A DNA stretch of 60,525 nt from CALAEC01 sp050692915 (GCA_050692915.1 JBOGVU010000009.1:1-60525), one strand, 5' to 3'. Shown: positions 33,434 through 43,423, numbered from the stretch's first letter. Numbers and translations: made by a program. Notes: generated from the sequence alone by a model not told the origin.

Positions 33434-34806
33434 GCCTCACGGGAGCGGCAACGCTCAGCCGCCTCGGAGAGTGCCGTGCTCCAGGTCGGGCCCAGCGATC
33501 GCAGGTTGGGATCTCGCAGGTCCATGAGCGCCACCACAAGGACCACCACCGCTGCGCCGACACGGAGCGATCGAGCCCTGCCGGACCGAGGAGATCCGGG
33601 GGAACTCTCCACGCAGACGGAGATCGTGGCGAGCAGGAGCAGCGCAGGGATCAGCACGTATCGCGATCCGGCGAGCGATAGGGAGTCCGGCTGAGATTCC
33701 AAGTGCTCGGTCCCTCGGATCGCCACAGGCACCACGAAGAACATCACCGAGTACACGAGGAAGAGCCCCAAGCGCCAGCGCGCCTCAAGATGCCCCCGGA
33801 GCGCCCCGGCGAGGACCAACGCGGCCACCGCGCTCAACCCCCCGTACGCGATGGGATCGCCCAGCGAACGCCACGCCTGGGCCAGGAACTCGTTCCCGCC
33901 CCAGAGCGAACCGACCACCCGGAGACCGTAGAGCGCCGGCAGCTCAAGTGGTCGCGACCCAGCGTAGGACTGCGGGGCGAAGGCCCGTCGCTCGAGCTGC
34001 TGCTGAACGGGCACGGGGATGCTCGGGTCCGCGTAGCGACCGGCGCGGTCGGCGCTGAGCCACACCAATCCATGGATCGCCAGCGCGAGAAGGAACACTC
34101 CCCCCACGAGGACACGGCGAGGCCCCCATCGACGAACCACGGGGAGGATGGCCAGCGGCGCCATCACGATGGTGACTGGATCACTGAGCGCCGCCGCCGC
34201 CACGACCCCAGCGGCGACCGCACTCATACCCCACGACCGAGGCTGGGACAGGAGAGCCCAGAAAGCAGCGAAGCCGAGAAAGTAGTGGAGGTTCGCCGCG
34301 TTGTTGAGCGACTCGACGTTCGCCGGCGCCAGCAGAATCATCATCGCTGCCAGAAGTGCTCTTGCCCCCGTGGCCGGGAGGAGCGGCTTCGATGCGACGA
34401 AGACAAACAAGGAGAGACCCGCTACGGTGAGGCCCGAGAGCGTCGCAAATAGCCATGCCGCCTCCGACAGCGGGCGACCGGAAGCGAGCCATGCCATCAT
34501 CCTGGGGGCCGCGTGCAGGTACCTCCCGGCTGGGGCGAGGAGCAGCTCGAACGGGTGATCGAAGTTCAGGGCGGCCGTGAAGAAGAGATGCCCGTCCTCC
34601 GCCCAGAGCGTGTCGGTCGCGGGGAGGCCCGCCTGGCGGCTCTGTTGGGCCCCGACGAAGAGTGCGATCCACCCGAGCGCGGCAGCGAGAGTCAGCAGCG
34701 AACGGCCATCCCAACTCCGGGAGAGCGCGCTATCCCGTTCGGATCCCGCTCGATCCGCTTCGTTGGCCGTCGCCGGCTCCCCCGGAGCCGTCCGGGGTTC
34801 CGACAT
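33232..34806 (-). CDS. Large polytopic membrane protein, GT-C-like (LWAEDG family paralog)
   Basis: 524 residues from ATG 34806. First loop ATDTLWAEDGHLFFTAALNF, then about ten helices, a hydrophilic loop near residue 270 (PVPVQQQLERRAF) and C-terminal LGPTWSTALSEAAERC, EVPITPPEGFTVLVSCARVL, matching the paralog at 25257-26603, whose protein ends right after this point. The extra ~45 residues here (Ser/Arg-rich) overlap the converging GT2-methyltransferase gene and look like read-on past a lost stop. Function unknown, probably glycan transfer or flipping. Confidence 0.75.
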   Translation of the reverse strand: MSEPRTAPGEPATANEADRAGSERDSALSRSWDGRSLLTLAAALGWIALFVGAQQSRQAGLPATDTLWAEDGHLFFTAALNFDHPFELLLAPAGRYLHAAPRMMAWLASGRPLSEAAWLFATLSGLTVAGLSLFVFVASKPLLPATGARALLAAMMILLAPANVESLNNAANLHYFLGFAAFWALLSQPRSWGMSAVAAGVVAAAALSDPVTIVMAPLAILPVVRRWGPRRVLVGGVFLLALAIHGLVWLSADRAGRYADPSIPVPVQQQLERRAFAPQSYAGSRPLELPALYGLRVVGSLWGGNEFLAQAWRSLGDPIAYGGLSAVAALVLAGALRGHLEARWRLGLFLVYSVMFFVVPVAIRGTEHLESQPDSLSLAGSRYVLIPALLLLATISVCVESSPGSPRSGRARSLRVGAAVVVLVVALMDLRDPNLRSLGPTWSTALSEAAERCRSREAYVEVPITPPEGFTVLVSCARVLADASDDSEAASAGSRALKIISERATYRQSSTSRPSDSSSERSPP

Positions 34807-34812
34807 GCGTGC

Positions 34813-34819
34813 TAGCGTA
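34813..34819. promoter_or_regulatory. Overlapping bidirectional -10 (TAGCGTA) between divergent membrane genes
   Basis: Only 21 nt separate ATG 34806 (minus) and ATG 34828 (plus). TAGCGT reads forward with 9 nt to the plus ATG; TACGCT, its offset complement, reads in reverse with 7 nt to the minus ATG. One site can thus serve both leaderless transcripts. -35 elements are not convincing. Confidence 0.4.
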
Positions 34820-34827
34820 CCGCCTCA

Positions 34828-37236
34828 ATGACGGCGACGGCCCAGCTCGAACCGGGTCGGGCCACCCCTTCGAGATCCATGAGGCGCCTGGCCATCTCAT
34901 GTCTCCTCGTCGTCTGGCTGGCCTTCGACTTCCCGGTCGTGACGGGCAAGGTGCTGTTCCCGGTCGACTGGGAGCCCCGCCCCAGCGACACGTCCGTCGA
35001 AGAGATAAGACAGCCGGCGAACCCGCTCGAGGGAGATGCGTACACGTTCTACTACCCGCTCCGTCTTCACCTCGGCGAGCGATTCCGAGCGGGGGAGCTC
35101 CCCTTGTGGGACCCACACCGGTTCGCCGGACTGCCCTTCGCAGCGAACTCACAGGCAGCCGTGTGGTATCCGCCCAGCTGGCTCTTCGCGCTCGGCGAGA
35201 CCACCGTCGTCTATTCCTGGATCCTGGTGCTGTCCAGGCTCGGGGGGTTGCTCCTGGCGTACTGGTTCTTCCGACTCCTTCGCCTTCATCCGCTGGCCAG
35301 CGCGGCCGGAGCGGTGATCTTTATGTTCTCGGGCTTCTTCACCGGCTGGGGCGTTCACATCACCTTTGTGTCGGCGGGGATATGGCTCCCCCTGGTCCTC
35401 GGAGGCCTAACCATGATCTTCCAGGGACGACATCGGTTCGGCGTGCCGGCGGCGGCCGCCGGGCTGGGACTCAGCGCCCTGGCGGGACATCCCCAGGTGA
35501 CGATCTACGTGTGGCTCGCCGCCGCGCTGTGGGTTGCCGTTCTGAGCGTCGGGGTGGTCGTCGACCGTCGCCGGGAAGGCGAAGCAGCCCTTGGCGGCGC
35601 CCTGGTGGCCATTGCGATCCCTGCCGTTGTGGCGTTCGTGCTCGGAGGGGGCCTTGCCACGATCCAGCTCCTGGGGTCTCTGGAGTTCGGTTCGGACATC
35701 ATCCGTGGAGTGGAGATCTACGACCTCCTCATTGCCTCGGCCCTGCCCGCTCGTCAGGTCCTCGCGCTGCTGATCCCCGACCGATTCGGGAACCCCATCG
35801 ATGGCAACGGCCTCGAACCTCCCAACTACACCGAGGCGGCCATGTACGTGGGGATCTTCACCCTCGTTCTGGTCGTGGTCACGGTGTGGTCGCGTCGGGA
35901 CCGGTTCGCGTGGGGGTTCATCGTGATCGGCGTCATCAGTCTCCTGTCCGCGATCGGCACGGGCTTCTATCGGGTCCTGTACGAGGTGGTCCCGGGACTC
36001 GATCGTGTCCGGGCTCCTGGGCGCATCGTCTTCCTCCTGGACGCGGCGCTGGCCGGTCTGGCGGCCATCGGGGCCGACCAGCTGATCCGCCGCCCCCGTC
36101 GCTGGCCGGTCGCCCTTGCCTCGCTCGCCCTCCTGCTCGGGGTGTTCCTGAGCGTCACCGTGCTCAACCGCGGGGCGATCGATCCGGGCTACCTGCTGCC
36201 GCGAGTGGTCATGGCGGGACTCCTGGTCATGGGCGGCGCCGCCGTCTGCCTGCTCGGTTGGAAGGGCGCGCGCCGCCCCGTGCTGATCGGTCTCCCGCTG
36301 CTGGCACTCATCACGCTCGACCTGTGGCTCTTCGGGTTCCGATACCATCCGTTCCAGCGGCAGGACGAGCTATACCGAACCGACGCGGCGATCGACTACC
36401 TCGAGTCCTCCACACGACCTCGTCCGAGGTTCGTCCGACTGAACCGATACTGGATCCAGGTCAACGGCGCCCTGGTTCACGACCTCTACGACGTTCAGGG
36501 GTACGACGCCCTCATCCCCCGCCGGTACGTGGATCTGATAAGCCTGGCCGAAGATCAGCACGAGAACGCTCAGGCATTCAACGTCGTGTACAACCTGTCG
36601 GATCCCTCGTTGGCCGCTGATCCGGTCCTGGACCTCTTGGGCGTCGGGTTCGTCCTGGGGAAGGACGGGACGGACGGACTGGGACCTCCCCTCGCTGGAG
36701 ACAGCTACGCCGTCTTCGAACAGCAGGGCGCTCTTCCACCGGCCTTCCTGCTCCACTGCTGGACGTGGGTTGCGGAGGGGACGGCGATAGACCGGCTGGC
36801 CGGCATGGAGACTGCCCAGCTCCGGGCCACTGCCGTACTTGAGTCACCCTCGGGCCAAGCGCCTCCCCCCGACCGTTCGACCAGGTGTGAGCCGGGAAGC
36901 GAAGCCACCGTGGAGACCTATGAGCCCGAGCGGGTGGTCCTGTCGGTCGATGCGGAGCGGGAGGCCGTCCTGGTCCTCACCGACACGTGGGATCCGGGCT
37001 GGCGTGCCACCGTCGACGGGCACGCCGTCACGATCCTGCGCGCGAACCACGCCCTCCGAGCCGTCCGGCTGGATCCTGGTGAGCATCGAGTCGTGTTCTC
37101 CTTCGAGCCATCCTGGCTCCTCCCCGGCGCCATCGTGTCGATCTCGTCCCTGGCCGTTATGGTGCTGTGGGCGGTGGTGCCCAGGCGATGGCTCAGCCGG
37201 AGGGTGCGGGCAGCGTTTCGCCCGGGTCGCGCATGA
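34828..37236 (+). CDS. YfhO-family membrane protein
   Basis: 802 residues. About 12 membrane helices in residues 20-490 with DAYTFYYPLRLHLGERFRAG and LPLWDPHRFAGLPFAANSQA after the first helix, a signature of YfhO/GT-C-like proteins, followed by HPQVTIY and LPARQVLALLIPDRFGNP. Residues about 500-750 form a large extracytoplasmic domain ending VLVLTDTWDPGWRATVDG, then a last helix. YfhO of firmicutes takes part in glycosylation of lipoteichoic acid; here it probably decorates the surface glycan. The end overlaps the converging glycosyltransferase by 44 nt. Confidence 0.9.
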   Translation: MTATAQLEPGRATPSRSMRRLAISCLLVVWLAFDFPVVTGKVLFPVDWEPRPSDTSVEEIRQPANPLEGDAYTFYYPLRLHLGERFRAGELPLWDPHRFAGLPFAANSQAAVWYPPSWLFALGETTVVYSWILVLSRLGGLLLAYWFFRLLRLHPLASAAGAVIFMFSGFFTGWGVHITFVSAGIWLPLVLGGLTMIFQGRHRFGVPAAAAGLGLSALAGHPQVTIYVWLAAALWVAVLSVGVVVDRRREGEAALGGALVAIAIPAVVAFVLGGGLATIQLLGSLEFGSDIIRGVEIYDLLIASALPARQVLALLIPDRFGNPIDGNGLEPPNYTEAAMYVGIFTLVLVVVTVWSRRDRFAWGFIVIGVISLLSAIGTGFYRVLYEVVPGLDRVRAPGRIVFLLDAALAGLAAIGADQLIRRPRRWPVALASLALLLGVFLSVTVLNRGAIDPGYLLPRVVMAGLLVMGGAAVCLLGWKGARRPVLIGLPLLALITLDLWLFGFRYHPFQRQDELYRTDAAIDYLESSTRPRPRFVRLNRYWIQVNGALVHDLYDVQGYDALIPRRYVDLISLAEDQHENAQAFNVVYNLSDPSLAADPVLDLLGVGFVLGKDGTDGLGPPLAGDSYAVFEQQGALPPAFLLHCWTWVAEGTAIDRLAGMETAQLRATAVLESPSGQAPPPDRSTRCEPGSEATVETYEPERVVLSVDAEREAVLVLTDTWDPGWRATVDGHAVTILRANHALRAVRLDPGEHRVVFSFEPSWLLPGAIVSISSLAVMVLWAVVPRRWLSRRVRAAFRPGRA

Positions 37237-40200
37237 ACCGGTAGACTCGCTCGATCTCCCCGGCCCAGTCCGTGTGTCGCCCCTCGATGTCCGCTGCGGC
37301 CCGGGCAATCAGCGAGGCTCGGAGCCCATCGTCGTGCAGCCCCCGCTCCAGGGCGTCGGCGAGCGCGTCCGCGGTTGGGTCGGCCAGGAGGGAGTTCTCC
37401 TGGTCTCGGAGGAGCCATCCGTTCGCGGGATTGTCGTTCGCCACGACCAACGAACCGCAAGCCATGAGTTGAAGCGGGATGTAGGTCGGGTGCTTGGACA
37501 CGCTAAGCACCAGGCCGGCGTCGCACCGCCGGTAAAGGTCGGCCGTTGCCCGGTAGTCCAGGAGCCCAAGGTGATCCAACCAAGGCTCAGTCTCCCCGCC
37601 AGCCCAGGAGCCTGCCGTGACGATCCGAACCCGGTCCTCCAGTCGCTCCTTGACCCGCCGCAGCGCGGCCACGGCCAGCTCGTAGCAGTTCCGAGGGTGG
37701 CCCGGGCGACCGTACATGAACACGGTGAGCGGGTGGTCGGGCCGACGAGGGGGCCGGCTCGGGTTGAAGACCTCAGCGTCGACGCACGGTGTGAACCCGA
37801 TCGATGGCCACCCGTACGATCTGTAAATCTCCTGGAGCGGCGGCGTGTTTGCGATCCCGTACAGCCCCATCCGGTAGGTCTCCTCCGCGAGCGCGTACAT
37901 GGCACCGGCGGGGTAGAACATCGGCTCGAAGTCCTGCACGAAGTAGAAGAACCGGTCGGCCGCTCGCCACTCCACCATTGGGTAGGCGGTGACCCACAGT
38001 GTGGCGATGGCCGCGTCGGACCGCGGGACCGTGGCCAGCACTCCCGCGGCCCCCCCGGGGGCCACGTGAATCGGCACATCCGCAAGACCGGGGAACGTAG
38101 CCTGGAGCCCCGACCGGATGAACTTCTCCGGGCCGGTGCCTATCACCACGAATCGGTTCTCCACACCGTGGTACTCGCGCAGCCGGTCAGCGAACCGGAA
38201 GATCGTATGGATCCCCCCGTAGAAAGGGTTCTCGAAATCGGGGATGAACCACGTCACGCTGCTCAGGTCTCGGGCCCCGTGAGCTGCCTGGTGGGAGTCG
38301 GCAATTGCCTGGAGGTCCGCGGCTGACACGCGGGAAGACTCCGCCATTACTGCTGCGTGGCCCTGCTCATCCCCGGGAGGTCGTGGAGTAAGGTCCCGGC
38401 CGATGGTGGTAGATACCAAGACAGCCGGCTGGCGGTCCTCCGGCCGGGCGAGCCTGGGGATGGGGTCTTCGTACGAGAGGCTCGGATTGAAGTATGGGTC
38501 GCCGCCGTAAAGCTCGCCTTGGTAGTGCCAGAACGACAGGCAGAAGTCCTCCTCGGGCACGACATCGCCCCGGGTGGCCCGTTCGAAGTGGCGGAGCCGG
38601 GCCCGGGGGGTTACCACGACACGGTAGCCGGCCCGGCGAACCCGCAAACACAGCTCCACGTCGCTCCCGCACAGCACGAACCGCTCGTCCCACCCCTCCG
38701 CCTCCTCGAATACCTGCCTGCGGACAGCGAGGCACGCCCCCGTTACTGCGGTGGTGTTCCGGTACCACATCGTGGAGCCCATCAGGCTCCACGCTCCGGG
38801 CAGGAGCCCTCGGAAGAGGTGCTCGGCGAACCCGCCCATCCCGATGATGACCCCACCGTGCTGGATCGTGTCATCCTCCGCGAGCAGGTGGGTCCCAACG
38901 ACCCCCACGCCTTCCCGGCCCAGCCATCCGACGACCTCGTTGAGCCAATCGACCGTCAACGGCTCAGTGTCGTCGTTCATGAACAGCAGGATGTCCCCCG
39001 AGCTCTGCCGGGCGGCCCAGTTGTTCACGGCGGAGTAGTTGAACGGTCCGTCCCACCACAGGACCCGGCACCGGAACTGCTCCTGAAGGTGCTCGTACCA
39101 CTCCTCCCGCTCAGGTGTCCGCCCGGCGGTCTCGATCACGATGACCTCTCGGTTCGTGTAGGAGGAACGTCGGATCGCCTCCAGACAGCGACCGAGGAGC
39201 GGCCGGTTGTCCCTGGTGGGGATCACGATGCTCACTTTGGGGGGATCGGGGACAGCCCACCGGACCCGCAGCTGACCGTCGTCCTCACGGACCACCGCGC
39301 CGCTTTCCCCTGCGCGAGTCAGGCGCTCCTCCACCGCTCGCCGCTGGGCCGCTTCGGCGTCGGGCTTCGCAGCCAGCGATATGGCGGCCGAGGAGCGGTC
39401 GGCTCGCCAGTGGTACAGGACCGCCGGGATCCGGACCACCCGGTCGGTCCGCTCGGTGACCCGCAGCAGGAGGTCCCAGTCTTGGGCACCGTCGAGCTCT
39501 GGGCGGAGACCTCCCACCTCACGCACCAGGCGCGTGCGGACGACGGAGAGGTGAACCATGTAGTTCGCGCTGAGCAGGAGATCCGGCGACCACTCGGGGG
39601 TGAAGAATGGGTTGAACCGCACCCGGCCGTCCTCCGACAGCAGGTCCCAGTCGGAGTAGAGGACGTCGATGCCAGGATCCCGGTTCAGCGCCTCGACCAC
39701 GCGGTACAGCGCGAATGGCGCCAGGACGTCCGTTTGGTCGAGGAACGCCGTGTACTCCCCCGTGGCGAGCTTCAGCGCCTCGTTCGTGTTTCCGGAGATG
39801 CCGAGGTTCCGGTCCAGGCGCACGACCCGGATGCGCTCGTCAGACCGCTCCAAGTCCTCTAGGGCGTCCCGCACACCCGATTCGGACGACCCGTCGGCGA
39901 TGCAGAGCTCCCAGGTACCGTACGTCTGAGCACGGAGGGATTCCACCATCTCCCGGAGCAGGTCCACGGGAGGGTTCCAGGTGGGCACGACCACGGATAC
40001 GAGCGGACGGTAGAGGAGGGTCGCGGCCCGCCGGCCCTGCTCCTCCAGGTCCCCGGGGGATGGCTCGTGGGTCTCGATCCACCGACGGTACTCGTCGAGG
40101 TCGACGGCCAGGCCCTCCGGGAGCTCCGGGACCGCCTCGAAGACGGGAGGCGCTGCGCGCCGCCTGGCCCGGCGCTCGAGCCTGCGGCTTAGGAATCGCC

Positions 40201-41356
40201 GGAACCGACCCAGCACTCGCCCCCGGAGGGTGTCCCGTGGGAAGGCGCGTCGCAGGCGCCCGGTTATCCCCTGGGTGATCCGGTACCCCACGGACCCCCT
40301 GATGCGGTCGAGCTCGCCGACGGCCCACCGGCGGCCCTCCTCCTCGGACGCCCGGGCCGCCTCGAGGGCCCGGAGGCGGAGCCGGAGAACCCGCATCTCC
40401 TCCGCGAAGGTGACGCTCCGCTCCGCCAGAACCCTGTCCTTGACCCCCAGTTCCGTGAGGAGCCCGGTCATGTGCCGCTCTAGCCGGGCCAAGCGCTCCT
40501 CCACGGCCCAGAGCCTGCGGCGGGCCGGCTCCGCCACGTCCTCCGGGCTCCGGACGGGGACCGGGACGTCCGAAGGGAGGACCGGCTCCGCGCGCACCAG
40601 GAACTGGTACGTGGATGCGTCGGGTAGCTCCCGGACAGCCTCGACCAGGAACGGCGGGTGATCATCGGGACGGAGCTCCAGCTCGGTCTCAAACAGGTCC
40701 AAGGTCGTCTGCCGACGATCGGTGATCAGGTACCCGGCGTCCTCGAACAGCGCCTCCACACCCTCCCGGTCGTAGAAGCGGAGATGGGTGCGGTCCAGGA
40801 GCCCCTCAGGGGTGTACTGGAACCGGCCGGTGAGCAGTGCGAGTCGGACGCTGCCGTGGGTGATGTTGGGGATCGAGGCCAACACCGCGCCCTCTGGGGC
40901 AAGGATCGAGGCCGAATGCCGGAGCACGGCCAGGGGATCCACAAGGTGCTCGAGGACGTCCCCGAACAGAATCACGTCGAACCGCTCGTCAGGGAAAAGG
41001 TGGGCGAAGTCGATGGCCTCGATGTCCGCGACGATCATGCGTTCGGAGTACCGGGCCGCCCGCTGGGCGGCCACTGGATCGATCTCCAGCCCGGTCACCC
41101 AGCATCCTCGCTCTTGGAGGATCTTGGTCATGAAGCCCGTTGAGCAGCCGACCTCGAGAACCTTCTTGTTGTAGCCGGTCATGAGGACCAGCAGCGTGTG
41201 GGAGTTGTTGTGATTGGCGAGGTTGACTTCGGTTTCATACCGAAGGGCGTCGCCTTCGGGCACGAGGACGGGCCCCTCGCCTTCTCTTCCTTGCACCCTG
41301 AGGTCCTCGATGGCAACCTGCTCGCTGCCGTCGCGCGGTTCGCGATCCGCCGGCAC
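37193..41356 (-). CDS. Four-module methyltransferase-GT2-GT2-GT4 protein
   Basis: 1387 residues from GTG 41356, immediately after the upstream stop. Modules: class I methyltransferase about 40-260 (KKVLEVGCSTGFMTKIL, DVILFGDVLEHL); coiled coil/basic linker about 285-430; GT2-A about 440-670 (PLVSVVVPTWNPPVDLL) with the metal motif degenerate as FLDQTDVLAP; GT2-B about 720-950 (PPKVSIVIPTRDNRPLL) with intact LFMNDDTEP and the acceptor region GWDERFVLCGSDVELCLR; C-terminal WsaF-like GT4 about 1045-1370 (SSVTWFIPDFENPFYGGIHT, FMYGRPGHPRNCYELAV, SKHPTYIPLQLMACGS). Probably assembles and methyl-caps a repeat unit of the surface polysaccharide, perhaps with rhamnose. Cytoplasmic, no membrane helix. 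Confidence 0.92.
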   Translation of the reverse strand: MPADREPRDGSEQVAIEDLRVQGREGEGPVLVPEGDALRYETEVNLANHNNSHTLLVLMTGYNKKVLEVGCSTGFMTKILQERGCWVTGLEIDPVAAQRAARYSERMIVADIEAIDFAHLFPDERFDVILFGDVLEHLVDPLAVLRHSASILAPEGAVLASIPNITHGSVRLALLTGRFQYTPEGLLDRTHLRFYDREGVEALFEDAGYLITDRRQTTLDLFETELELRPDDHPPFLVEAVRELPDASTYQFLVRAEPVLPSDVPVPVRSPEDVAEPARRRLWAVEERLARLERHMTGLLTELGVKDRVLAERSVTFAEEMRVLRLRLRALEAARASEEEGRRWAVGELDRIRGSVGYRITQGITGRLRRAFPRDTLRGRVLGRFRRFLSRRLERRARRRAAPPVFEAVPELPEGLAVDLDEYRRWIETHEPSPGDLEEQGRRAATLLYRPLVSVVVPTWNPPVDLLREMVESLRAQTYGTWELCIADGSSESGVRDALEDLERSDERIRVVRLDRNLGISGNTNEALKLATGEYTAFLDQTDVLAPFALYRVVEALNRDPGIDVLYSDWDLLSEDGRVRFNPFFTPEWSPDLLLSANYMVHLSVVRTRLVREVGGLRPELDGAQDWDLLLRVTERTDRVVRIPAVLYHWRADRSSAAISLAAKPDAEAAQRRAVEERLTRAGESGAVVREDDGQLRVRWAVPDPPKVSIVIPTRDNRPLLGRCLEAIRRSSYTNREVIVIETAGRTPEREEWYEHLQEQFRCRVLWWDGPFNYSAVNNWAARQSSGDILLFMNDDTEPLTVDWLNEVVGWLGREGVGVVGTHLLAEDDTIQHGGVIIGMGGFAEHLFRGLLPGAWSLMGSTMWYRNTTAVTGACLAVRRQVFEEAEGWDERFVLCGSDVELCLRVRRAGYRVVVTPRARLRHFERATRGDVVPEEDFCLSFWHYQGELYGGDPYFNPSLSYEDPIPRLARPEDRQPAVLVSTTIGRDLTPRPPGDEQGHAAVMAESSRVSAADLQAIADSHQAAHGARDLSSVTWFIPDFENPFYGGIHTIFRFADRLREYHGVENRFVVIGTGPEKFIRSGLQATFPGLADVPIHVAPGGAAGVLATVPRSDAAIATLWVTAYPMVEWRAADRFFYFVQDFEPMFYPAGAMYALAEETYRMGLYGIANTPPLQEIYRSYGWPSIGFTPCVDAEVFNPSRPPRRPDHPLTVFMYGRPGHPRNCYELAVAALRRVKERLEDRVRIVTAGSWAGGETEPWLDHLGLLDYRATADLYRRCDAGLVLSVSKHPTYIPLQLMACGSLVVANDNPANGWLLRDQENSLLADPTADALADALERGLHDDGLRASLIARAAADIEGRHTDWAGEIERVYRFMRDPGETLPAPSG

Positions 41357-43354
41357 TCAGCCCCCCAGCCTTATCCCGAACGGGCGGTGGATATCGAAGT
41401 TGGGATTGTAGTAGGGGTCGCGGTAATCCCCCCAGCGAGAACGGAACAAGGCGTCGTCCTCGGGTCCGTGGAGACCGCCCACTCCCCGGGTGCTCCCCTC
41501 TTCGTGGTACAGGAGCGCGTACGGCGTGTAGACGATCTCGTAGCCCTTCTCCCGGGCCCGTAGGCAGTAGTCCACGTCCCCCCACGCCACGCGGAGCCGC
41601 GGCTCGAACCCGCCCAGCTCCCGGAACACTTCGGTCCGGGTGAGCATGCACGCGGCTGTCACGGCCGAGCAGTTTCGGATCGTCCTGCCCAGCTCGAAGT
41701 AATCGACGGAGGCGTTCTGGGCCGGAGACCCGCCCAGCCCCACCACGATCCCCTCGTGCTGCGGACGCCCGTCGCGGAGCAGGAGCCGCCCGCCCACCGC
41801 AGCGACATCCGGCCGCTGACCGTGCTCGACCATGGCCTCGATCCACTCCCCCGAGATGACCTCGGTGTCGTTGTTCAGCAGTAGGACGAAGTCCGCGTCG
41901 CCGAGCTCCTCCACTGCGAAGTTCATCATCCCGGCATAATCGAAATCGCCTGGATACCGGATGACGCGCTCGGACAGGCCAGCCAGGTACTCGAGAGTAG
42001 CCGTCTCGGTGCTGTCGTTGTCAACGACCACGACCTCGAATCGATCGTAGGTGGAACGCTGGCGAACGCTGTCCACGCATCGTTGCAGCAGGTCGACGCG
42101 GTCCCGGGTGGGGATGATGATGACCACTCGCGGATGGCCCCGGATGGAGTAGGAGACCCGATATCGACCTGGCACCAGCCCCGGGTTGACGGTCCCCTGG
42201 TATCCCCGACGTTCCAGTGCGGCTCGAAGGGCCCGTGTTCCCGCGTCGAACGCGTAGCGCTTGAAGTCAAGATGGGTGGCCGCCGATCCGGGGACCTTCC
42301 GCCACGAGTAGAGCGGCATCGCGATGTGGTCGATCCCCTCCGTCGCTTCGGACACCCGGAGCGCTAGGTCGAAATCCTGGCTTCCATCGAACCCTGGCCG
42401 GAACCCACCCACCCGCCGAGCCACCTCGGTTCGGTAGATGGTGAAGTGGTTCAGGTAGTTCACCGACATGAGGAGATCGGGCGACCAGTCTGGCTTGAAG
42501 AAGACATCGCTCAGCCGGCCGTGCACGTCGACCTTATCCTCGTCGCTGTAGATGAGGTCGAGATCGCTACGGTCGTTCAGCCGCAGGACGACCTCATACA
42601 GGGCGTTCGGCTTGAGCTCATCGTCGTGGTCGAGGAACCCGACGAAATCGGCCGTCACGCGCTCGAGCGCGGCGTTTGAGGCTTCCGCGATCCCCATGTT
42701 CCGATCCTGCGTAATCACGTCGATCCGCCCATCTAGTGCTGCGTAGGCCGCCAGCAGCTCCCGGACGTCCGCTCGCGTGGATCCATCGTCGACGATATGC
42801 AACTCCCAGTTCGCGTACACCTGCTTCCTGACGGACTCGATGGCGGCCCGGAGCCAGACCGGCTCCGGGTCGAACACCGGAACGACGATGGCGATCCGGG
42901 GCCGGTACGTGAATCGGCTGGCTCGTCGTCGAAGCCTTCGAAGGCGACGCGGCGAAAGGACGACCAAACGGAGCCAGCCCTCATACCGCTCTTCCGGAGA
43001 CAGCCGGTCCCAAGGTGGCATCGCTGGTCGCCACAGACTGGGCACCCAGCGGTCCACCCGAACCAGGCGGTAGACGAAGGCGGCCCACCCTTCCCGCCCG
43101 ATCAGCCGGATGCCTCGTAGTGGTGTTAGGAAGAGGCTTCGCCGCCTGGTGCCCCACGGGACGGCGGCCTCGAAGGCGCGGTGGAGGCTCTGGACCAGGC
43201 GGTACGACAGCGTCCTCGTGACCCGATCGTGCTCGGCTTGCAGCCTGTCTAGCCGCTCCTCCAGCTCACGGACCCGCCGACGCGGCTCCGCGTCACCGGT
43301 TGCGTCCGAAGGGGCGCTTACGTTCGAGTCATCCATGCTCGGGGTCATGGGCAT
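41357..43354 (-). CDS. Dual-domain GT2 glycosyltransferase
   Basis: 665 residues; ATG preceded by GGAGAG. N-terminal coiled coil (RRRVRELEERLDRLQAEHD), then GT2-1 about 150-390 (RPRIAIVVPVFDPEPVW, intact FLDHDDELKP, SDEDKVD) and GT2-2 about 405-650 (HPRVVIIIPTRDRVDLLQ, VLLLNNDTEVISGEW, LRVAWGDVDYCLRAREKGY). It resembles the O-antigen/rhamnan polymerising dual GT2 proteins and also the middle part of the next protein, with which it is co-translated (TGA abutting GTG). First gene of the two-gene unit. Confidence 0.93.
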   Translation of the reverse strand: MPMTPSMDDSNVSAPSDATGDAEPRRRVRELEERLDRLQAEHDRVTRTLSYRLVQSLHRAFEAAVPWGTRRRSLFLTPLRGIRLIGREGWAAFVYRLVRVDRWVPSLWRPAMPPWDRLSPEERYEGWLRLVVLSPRRLRRLRRRASRFTYRPRIAIVVPVFDPEPVWLRAAIESVRKQVYANWELHIVDDGSTRADVRELLAAYAALDGRIDVITQDRNMGIAEASNAALERVTADFVGFLDHDDELKPNALYEVVLRLNDRSDLDLIYSDEDKVDVHGRLSDVFFKPDWSPDLLMSVNYLNHFTIYRTEVARRVGGFRPGFDGSQDFDLALRVSEATEGIDHIAMPLYSWRKVPGSAATHLDFKRYAFDAGTRALRAALERRGYQGTVNPGLVPGRYRVSYSIRGHPRVVIIIPTRDRVDLLQRCVDSVRQRSTYDRFEVVVVDNDSTETATLEYLAGLSERVIRYPGDFDYAGMMNFAVEELGDADFVLLLNNDTEVISGEWIEAMVEHGQRPDVAAVGGRLLLRDGRPQHEGIVVGLGGSPAQNASVDYFELGRTIRNCSAVTAACMLTRTEVFRELGGFEPRLRVAWGDVDYCLRAREKGYEIVYTPYALLYHEEGSTRGVGGLHGPEDDALFRSRWGDYRDPYYNPNFDIHRPFGIRLGG

Positions 43355-43423
43355 TCCCGCTCTCCACTTTGCGGGCCATCCTACCGTGCGTGCCTGGAGG
43401 GACCAGGCCAGCCGGTCACGCTG

